From Bacteroides sp. (GTDB lineage Bacteria > Bacteroidota > Bacteroidia > Bacteroidales > Bacteroidaceae): a stretch of DNA of 36,933 bases. Under the pieces are notes generated by a model. The model was not told the origin of the DNA and did no database searches. It saw nothing but the letters and a program-made list of their open reading frames with translations. Positions 32,335 to 36,933 of this stretch are shown piece after piece. The stretch is from the NCBI GenBank assembly GCA_017992695.1, contig JAGOOC010000009.1:1-36933 (forward strand), read 5' to 3'. The translations under genes were made by a program, and so were the position numbers. Each line of letters begins with the position of its first letter. Within the stretch, counting starts at the first letter, position 1.

Positions 32335-33606
32335 CTATTTTTGTTGCTTCTTTTTTAATTTAGCGACGGCATTTTCAAGCGATTCGGTCGGTGCGATAAT
32401 GTTATACCCTTTCCAGAAATCCTCATTAACAAAATCATCTACCCGATCTGAAAACACTTGGTTAGGCTTGAACGATGTTTTGAAAGGAATGGGCACTGCC
32501 GGACTCTCTTGCCTATCTGTTACCACCATTTCAGATAGCACCGTATAGGTAGTTGAAAACAATTTCCGTTTCCAGTCACACTTAAACCTTAGGTTATTGC
32601 GCACGTAGTTCAGGTAAGTAACGCCATCGCGATTTTTGTACGTTACCAGATAAGACACCTCTAAAGGTTTAAATCGAAGTCCAAAAGGTTTACGTTTTAA
32701 AATGACCTGTGTTGCTTTGTTTTTATCGTCCAAACTAAGGCTAAACTCAGCGCGGGTAAAGGATAAGCGTTCTTGGTCAATATAAAGCTTTCCGTAACAG
32801 AGCGCATAGGGATGCACCACACGAGGTTGGAAGTTGATGACAAACTGTGCACGATTATCAATACTGGTCGGCTCTTCCATCGTAAAATGGTAGTCTGACA
32901 GCGCTTCCGGATCGAGTATAAAATCGGGATTCTTTACGATGTCCAAGTAAATAAAGATGGTAGGACCACCCAGCAGCTTCACCGCTAACGTGTCACTCTC
33001 TTTCTGACTAACCAGCCTACGTCCTTTATCGATCTGCACACGGTCTTTCGTTAGCGATTCGCTATAAGCTGTTTTGTACACATCAACAACGGCTTCGGAG
33101 ATGTTGATGTATCGCCGCCCCTTCTGGGCTATTTCTCGATAAAAGCCGGTCATTCTGCTCTCAGTGGTGCTGTAATTAACGGGGATTTTACGGATAGCCT
33201 CTTGCACAATGAAAAGTGGACTCTGTCCGCGGACGGTCACTTCACTCAGCAGGTTTACATAAGGTGTAAGCCAAATTTCTTGATCCAACAAATCCGTTCC
33301 GTTCAGTTTAAGTTGACTGTTTACGTAACCAACGTGTGAAATCTCAACCATTTGAGCCTGTGCGCTTCGCTGTATAAGAAGCGAAAACGCTCCATCTCCA
33401 TTCGTAACTGTACCTACATTACTGCCCGGTACGGAGATATTGACATATTCCAACTTCTTCTTGCTTACTTTATCGCGCACAATGCCGCTTACCGTAATCT
33501 GTTCGCTCGACTTGTACTCTGCCCTTACCGGAGTAGCAATCGACAACAACCACACCATGATTAGTATCACTTCAACACCAATCGTTTGTACTTTTTGCGC
33601 TTTCAT
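32335..33606 (-). CDS. Carboxypeptidase-regulatory-like domain protein, paralogue of the STN protein
   Basis: This 423-aa exported protein has a signal peptide (to about residue 29, VRA-E), a CarboxypepD_reg-like domain near 37-125 (TVSGIVRDKVSKKKLEYVNI, GAFSLLI) and a C-terminal region like that of the protein at 29288-30859. Shared landmarks are TGFYREIAQKGRRYINISEA, LYIDQERLSF and EDFWKGYNIIAPTESLENA. It lacks the STN domain and any barrel. It ends 57 nt before the FecI-like sigma start, in the same direction. The function is unknown; the conserved C-terminal part suggests a shared partner or substrate at the outer membrane. Confidence 0.75.
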   Translation of the reverse strand: MKAQKVQTIGVEVILIMVWLLSIATPVRAEYKSSEQITVSGIVRDKVSKKKLEYVNISVPGSNVGTVTNGDGAFSLLIQRSAQAQMVEISHVGYVNSQLKLNGTDLLDQEIWLTPYVNLLSEVTVRGQSPLFIVQEAIRKIPVNYSTTESRMTGFYREIAQKGRRYINISEAVVDVYKTAYSESLTKDRVQIDKGRRLVSQKESDTLAVKLLGGPTIFIYLDIVKNPDFILDPEALSDYHFTMEEPTSIDNRAQFVINFQPRVVHPYALCYGKLYIDQERLSFTRAEFSLSLDDKNKATQVILKRKPFGLRFKPLEVSYLVTYKNRDGVTYLNYVRNNLRFKCDWKRKLFSTTYTVLSEMVVTDRQESPAVPIPFKTSFKPNQVFSDRVDDFVNEDFWKGYNIIAPTESLENAVAKLKKKQQK

Positions 33607-33778
33607 CTTTGTATGATTTTAAAGGGTGAATAATCGGATGTTTCTATCACTATGATCGTTCAGCATGAAAATACCCTATGGGTTATTCCCTATTTCTTCT
33701 TCACTTTTTAAACAAAAAGAGCGATAAATCCTTATTATATTGTATATTCGCAAATAACCATCAGAAACATCCTCTTTT

Positions 33779-34804
33779 ATGAATAGACTCAACATCAATA
33801 TTTCGCTCCTCACTTTAGGTATTCTTTGTTCCTGCGCGGCTAATGTAGAAAGCAAACAAACAGCCGACCAGCAAAAACAAACAGATTCATTAGCTATGTT
33901 AGATACGCTATCCTCATCGGCTGTGATAGAGATTAAACCAATTGATGTTCAAATCAGCAAGGAATTGCTCTATGATAAGTATACTCTAGAAGACACTTAT
34001 CCCTATAAAGACACCACCCGCAGTTATCAATGGGAAAAAATGAAAGAGCGTCTCGCTTTATTGGAAAACATTCAAGCTGAGCCCAAGCGCTGGGGCATAC
34101 TACAGAACTATAAAAATCGAAATGGAGAAGCTCCTTTGGTCAGAAACTATAAGAGAAACACCTACCGTCGTATTGCAGATACGTTGGGCGTAGAGCGATA
34201 TCAATCTGTTCCTCTCTACCTCTTGACAGATACCCTCATACCCGAACGCTACGGACAGGATGGAGACTTAGTCTCTCTGTTGAGAGAAGAAGGAAGCTTC
34301 ACCGAAGTGGAGCCCATTTTCATCGGTAGCACCTGGATGGTTCCTCAGAAGTACATCAAACCGCTTCAAGATACAGTCATCTTTAAGAAAGCTGTTTTTA
34401 TCGATCGCACCAACCAGAACATCATCACGTTGGAACAAAAAGGCAGGGCCGAATGGATGGTGCGTAGCATGAATCCGGCAACAACGGGGCTACACCGCCC
34501 ACCCTATCAGCAAGAGACACCTTTGGGCATGTTTGTGCTGCAAGAAAAAAAAGTAAAAATGGTCTTTTTGAAAGACGGTTCCATCGAGACAGGTGGTTAT
34601 GCACCTTATGCTAGTCGCTTCACCGATGGCGCATACATTCACGGAGTTCCTGTTAATGCGCCTCGTACAGCGTTAATAGAGTATAGCCCCTCATTGGGAA
34701 CCACTCCCCGCTCGCACATGTGTGTGCGCAATGCCACCTCTCATGCGAAGTTTTTATTCGACTGGGCACCTGTAAATCAGACGATTGTTTTTATTTTAGA
34801 ATAA
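33779..34804 (+). CDS. L,D-transpeptidase family lipoprotein
   Basis: This 341-aa protein has a probable lipobox ILCSC with lipid Cys19. The C-terminal half carries the YkuD signature: His288 in YIHGVP and, 25 residues on, SHMCVRN with catalytic Cys315 (His313 in place). The Met in SHMC where Gly is usual is a mild deviation. The N-terminal part (about 20-190) is unique to this branch. Such enzymes make 3-3 peptidoglycan cross-links or attach proteins. The upstream gap 33607-33778 has no perfect TAnnTTTG box; TATATTCG near 33742 is the nearest. Two CCCTAT copies 14 bp apart (33674, 33688) lie there. Confidence 0.83.
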   Translation: MNRLNINISLLTLGILCSCAANVESKQTADQQKQTDSLAMLDTLSSSAVIEIKPIDVQISKELLYDKYTLEDTYPYKDTTRSYQWEKMKERLALLENIQAEPKRWGILQNYKNRNGEAPLVRNYKRNTYRRIADTLGVERYQSVPLYLLTDTLIPERYGQDGDLVSLLREEGSFTEVEPIFIGSTWMVPQKYIKPLQDTVIFKKAVFIDRTNQNIITLEQKGRAEWMVRSMNPATTGLHRPPYQQETPLGMFVLQEKKVKMVFLKDGSIETGGYAPYASRFTDGAYIHGVPVNAPRTALIEYSPSLGTTPRSHMCVRNATSHAKFLFDWAPVNQTIVFILE

Positions 34805-34819
34805 AAACCACTACCTTTG
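34787..34819 (+). promoter_or_regulatory. Terminator-like hairpin overlapping the promoter of the second L,D-transpeptidase
   Basis: GTTTTTATT (34787-34795) and AATAAAAAC (34800-34808) form a 9-bp stem with loop TTAG that contains the TAA stop of the first transpeptidase gene. TACCTTTG (34812-34819) follows as a -7 box, and its -33 region (about 34788-34791, TTTT) lies in the left arm. Confidence 0.6.
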
Positions 34820-34842
34820 CGGCATCATTTTTAGTCGATTAT

Positions 34843-35559
34843 ATGCAAAAGGTAATTTTATTTCTGTGTCTTCTGTTTCTTTCTCCGAGCTACTCTTTGC
34901 AGGGCATGGCCGAGAGTGATAAACCATTGCCTACGGTAGGTTCAAGTGGTGAACTTGCAGCCGGAGAGCAGCTCTTTGAAGAGATGCAATTAGGAGGTAT
35001 CGTCAATTTTATTGCTTTTCGGGAAGCTGTAGCAGGTTACCATCGAATCAAGCAAAAGAACAAATCCATCCTGACTTTGATCGATTTCAGCAAGCCTTCT
35101 ACAGAAAAACGTCTCTTTGTGTTCGACATGGAGAAGAAAACTATCATTCACTCCTCCCTTGTGGCTCATGGCAGAAACAGTGGAGCCAATTACGCCACCT
35201 CTTTCTCCAATAAAAACGGTTCTTATCAAAGTTCCTTAGGCTTTTATCTGACCGAGAATACCTACGAAGGGAAAAACGGCTATTCATTGGTGTTGGATGG
35301 ACTTGAAGCAGGAATCAATGACCGTGCCAAGGAACGTGCTATCGTTATACACGGGGCGGCATACGCTAACCCCTCTACCATCGCTTCCGGACGTCTAGGG
35401 CGCAGCTTAGGTTGCCCTGCTCTACCACAAGCGCTGGCAAAACCCATCATCGATACCATCAAAAAAGGAAGTGTGATTTACATCTATGCCAATAACGAAG
35501 CGTACATGGCACAAAGCTCTATTTTGACAGGTCTTCGTCCTGCCCGGCGTCACTCGTGA
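34843..35559 (+). CDS. Murein L,D-transpeptidase catalytic domain protein (YkuD_2 type)
   Basis: From ATG 34843 the protein has 238 aa with a signal peptide ([21 protein letters not shown]). The longer frame from 34720 includes the promoter and is rejected. The YkuD_2-type active site is His170 in [10 protein letters not shown] and Cys191 in GRSLGCPAL. It is a different subfamily from the preceding L,D-transpeptidase. The substrate is presumably peptidoglycan in the periplasm. Its last 10 nt overlap the convergent queF gene. Confidence 0.85.
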   Translation: MQKVILFLCLLFLSPSYSLQGMAESDKPLPTVGSSGELAAGEQLFEEMQLGGIVNFIAFREAVAGYHRIKQKNKSILTLIDFSKPSTEKRLFVFDMEKKTIIHSSLVAHGRNSGANYATSFSNKNGSYQSSLGFYLTENTYEGKNGYSLVLDGLEAGINDRAKERAIVIHGAAYANPSTIASGRLGRSLGCPALPQALAKPIIDTIKKGSVIYIYANNEAYMAQSSILTGLRPARRHS

Positions 35560-36020
35560 TTGAGTAAACGCTGCTCGGCCATCGCCTCATACTTCGTTCC
35601 CTTGCGCCCATAATTGGCATACGGGTATATCGAAATACCTCCGCGTGGGGTAAAGATACCCGTTACCTCAATGTACTTGGGATTCATCAATTTAATCAAA
35701 TCTTTCATGATAACGTTGACGCAATCTTCGTGAAAAGCACCGTGGCTACGGAAACTAAAAAGATAAAGCTTCAGGCTCTTGCTCTCTACCATCTTAACGT
35801 CGGGCAGGTAGCTGATGCGAATTTCGGCAAAGTCGGGTTGCCCTGTGATAGGACAAAGACTGGTAAACTCGGGGCAGTTGAAGCGTACCCAGTAATCATT
35901 CTCGGGATGCTTGTTGTCAAAAGCTTCGAGTACCTCGGGGGCGTAATCTTGTTTATATTCAGTGCTTCTTCCAAGCAGTGACAGTTGATCTTTCAATTCA
36001 GTCATAGGGCAATTACACAT
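35550..36020 (-). CDS. queF: NADPH-dependent 7-cyano-7-deazaguanine (preQ0) reductase
   Basis: QueF reduces the nitrile of preQ0 to the aminomethyl group of preQ1 on the way to queuosine in tRNA. The 156-aa protein is the short, YkvM-like type. The nucleophile is Cys56 ([12 protein letters not shown]), with Asp63; His97 and Glu98 in AFHEDC match the substrate-binding pair of the B. subtilis enzyme. ATG 36020 overlaps the transporter gene by 8 nt; ATG 36005 would leave a 7-nt gap. The pairing with a YhhQ-type transporter indicates use of salvaged precursor. Confidence 0.96.
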   Translation of the reverse strand: MCNCPMTELKDQLSLLGRSTEYKQDYAPEVLEAFDNKHPENDYWVRFNCPEFTSLCPITGQPDFAEIRISYLPDVKMVESKSLKLYLFSFRSHGAFHEDCVNVIMKDLIKLMNPKYIEVTGIFTPRGGISIYPYANYGRKGTKYEAMAEQRLLNHE

Positions 36021-36693
36021 CAGTTATTTTTAATACATTATACGATATCTCCTGGTCGTACACATCGCTACCATCTACCTTCTTGATGTACTTCACCACC
36101 CGAATGGTTACGGGCAAAATAAGCACTTCATAAAGTGACTTCAATACAATCTGTATACCCATAAGGATAAACAACTCGGGCCAAGCGATAACGCCGCCAA
36201 AGGCAATAGGGAAGAAGATCAACGAATCGGCTGTCTCGCCTACTACCGTCGAAACAATGGCACGGGCCGAGAAGTTTCGTCCACCGCTAGCCACCTTCAT
36301 GCGACTCATGACGTAGGCATTGAGAAACGATCCCACCAGAAATGCAATCAAGCTGGCGGCTACAATGCGCGGAGCCATACCGAACACAAAGTTGAAGTGC
36401 TCTGCTCCGTCCCAAAAGGGTGCAGCAGGAAGCGCAACGGCTATCAGTCCCAAAGAGACCACAAAGAAGTTCATGACAAACCCGCTCCAAATGATGAGGC
36501 GCGCTTTTTTGAATCCCCAGACTTCGACGATACAGTCGTTAATAATATAAGAGATTGGAAACACAAGCAGCCCGGCGGTTACCGCGATGCTACCCACTTG
36601 AATCACTTTGGTTTCAAGTAAATTTGCTGCAATGAGGCATACATTAAAGAGTATAGCAAGCAGCATGAAAGGCACAGATACTTTTTCTTTCAT
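36013..36693 (-). CDS. yhhQ: Queuosine precursor transporter (YhhQ family)
   Basis: This integral inner-membrane protein of 226 aa has about six transmembrane helices and belongs to the VUT family, whose E. coli member YhhQ imports preQ0 and preQ1. Family landmarks are [21 protein letters not shown] and [15 protein letters not shown]. It overlaps queF by up to 8 nt. The promoter is at 36767-36798, and the roughly 68-nt leader contains a preQ1-aptamer-like fold. No queC, queD or queE gene lies nearby. Confidence 0.92.
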   Translation of the reverse strand: MKEKVSVPFMLLAILFNVCLIAANLLETKVIQVGSIAVTAGLLVFPISYIINDCIVEVWGFKKARLIIWSGFVMNFFVVSLGLIAVALPAAPFWDGAEHFNFVFGMAPRIVAASLIAFLVGSFLNAYVMSRMKVASGGRNFSARAIVSTVVGETADSLIFFPIAFGGVIAWPELFILMGIQIVLKSLYEVLILPVTIRVVKYIKKVDGSDVYDQEISYNVLKITDV

Positions 36694-36728
36694 TATCCTG
36701 TTTTTTACGTGGTGTTCTAGATTACACG
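36694..36728 (-). promoter_or_regulatory. Possible preQ1-I-like riboswitch in the yhhQ-queF leader
   Basis: The leader just before ATG 36693 can form CGUG (36728-36725)/CACG (36711-36708) closing a 13-nt loop UAAUCUAGAACAC. An A-rich tail UAAAAAACAGG follows. The B. subtilis preQ1-I aptamer has the same order: a G-C-closed stem, loop UUCUAGCUACAC, tail AUAAAAAACUAA. The Cys-equivalent ligand-contact base, the last loop C, is present. Against it, the stem has only 4 bp, the loop is one base longer, and the pseudoknot would be UCU with AGG rather than a full CUAG pairing. Position and gene context fit well; sequence support is moderate. Confidence 0.35.
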
Positions 36729-36766
36729 ACCGCTATTCACGGCATCATACTTTTATTTTCAGGGCG

Positions 36767-36798
36767 CAAAGGTACAACTTCTTCAGAAAACAAGCAAC
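36767..36798 (-). promoter_or_regulatory. Promoter of yhhQ-queF
   Basis: GTTG (36798-36795), a 20-nt spacer and TACCTTTG (36774-36767) on the minus strand match the Bacteroides primary-sigma consensus closely. The transcript should begin near 36761. Confidence 0.78.
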
Positions 36799-36908
36799 CG
36801 TTTTCCGTTTAAAGTGAATGGCAGCCTGTAATATCAGCGAGAATGCTGTTGAATCAGAAGCTGGCAGACACGGTTGCAGACTTAGGCTATGCCTATACCT
36901 CTTGCTTT

Positions 36909-36933
36909 GTTTCATCATGGTGAAACTTTTGTT
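36909..36933. repeat. Second locus of the 22-bp palindromic array, cut by the window end
   Basis: GTTTCATCATGGTGAAAC at 36909-36926 is the same near-palindrome as at 7272-7333. After a 4-nt spacer the next unit begins with GTT at 36931, exactly 22 bp on. The left flank CCTCTTGCTTT (36898-36908) resembles TCTCTTGTCTT (7261-7271), 8 of 11 bases, so the element has a shared edge. Confidence 0.8.

Noticed and set aside
34720-35559. 279-residue YkuD_2 protein starting inside the previous gene
   Set aside because: The added 41 residues cover the previous gene's end and the promoter, and would bury the signal peptide.
36845-36925. Plus-strand ORF starting MLLNQKLADTVADLGYAYTS at the window end
   Set aside because: It has only 26 codons, ends within the palindromic repeat and has no recognisable family. 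It might be a gene remnant like that at 7097-7288, but support is too thin.

Overview
The window looks like chromosomal DNA from a gut Bacteroides or close relative (Bacteroidales). The evidence is the recurring TAnnTTTG -7 promoter box of the Bacteroides primary sigma factor, NigD-like and DUF4783-type proteins, a sigma/FecR pair with an STN protein, lipoproteins with acidic residues after the lipid Cys, and weak or absent Shine-Dalgarno sequences. No phage, plasmid, transposase or CRISPR genes were seen.

Layout. 1-86: tRNA-Ser(UGA). 325-3303: pflB-pflA (pyruvate formate-lyase and its activase). 3300-6057: an ECF sigma factor, a one-piece anti-sigma/outer-membrane-barrel protein and a divergent NigD-like lipoprotein; this matches the das1-dma1-nigD1 vesiculation control locus known from B. 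thetaiotaomicron. 6149-7075: oxyR. 7097-7333: a PA14-like gene remnant abutting a three-unit, 22-bp palindromic array. 7378-14521: a six-gene menaquinone operon read leftwards, starting with a HAD hydrolase-MenI-type thioesterase fusion, then menF, menD, menB, menC, menE. 14891-16877: rlmF, a YgbA-like Cys-rich protein, and aquaporin Z. 16966-22096: phosphoglucomutase, a C69 dipeptidase and an M23 peptidase. 22324-24430: alanine dehydrogenase and a FabK/nitronate monooxygenase-type flavoprotein. 24482-27253: a second sigma/Dma-type cassette followed by a lipoprotein and a secreted protein. 27474-29300: nadC, a DUF4783-type protein and divergent rlmH. 29288-33606: a sigma/FecR/STN cassette in which the STN protein has no TonB-receptor barrel, plus an upstream paralogue. 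33779-35559: two different L,D-transpeptidases. 35550-36693: queF and a YhhQ-type queuosine-precursor transporter, with a possible preQ1-I-like aptamer in the 5' leader. 36909-end: a second copy of the 22-bp palindromic array, cut by the window edge.

Themes. Three envelope-to-cytoplasm sigma circuits lie within 29 kb: two with anti-sigma factors that appear to span both membranes in one polypeptide, and one FecR type with a barrel-less STN partner. Metabolically the window joins anaerobic pyruvate cleavage, menaquinone supply, peroxide sensing, NAD synthesis and queuosine salvage. The strongest leads are the duplicated Dma cassette, the barrel-less STN circuit, the HAD-MenI fusion, the possible riboswitch upstream of yhhQ-queF and the dispersed palindromic array.
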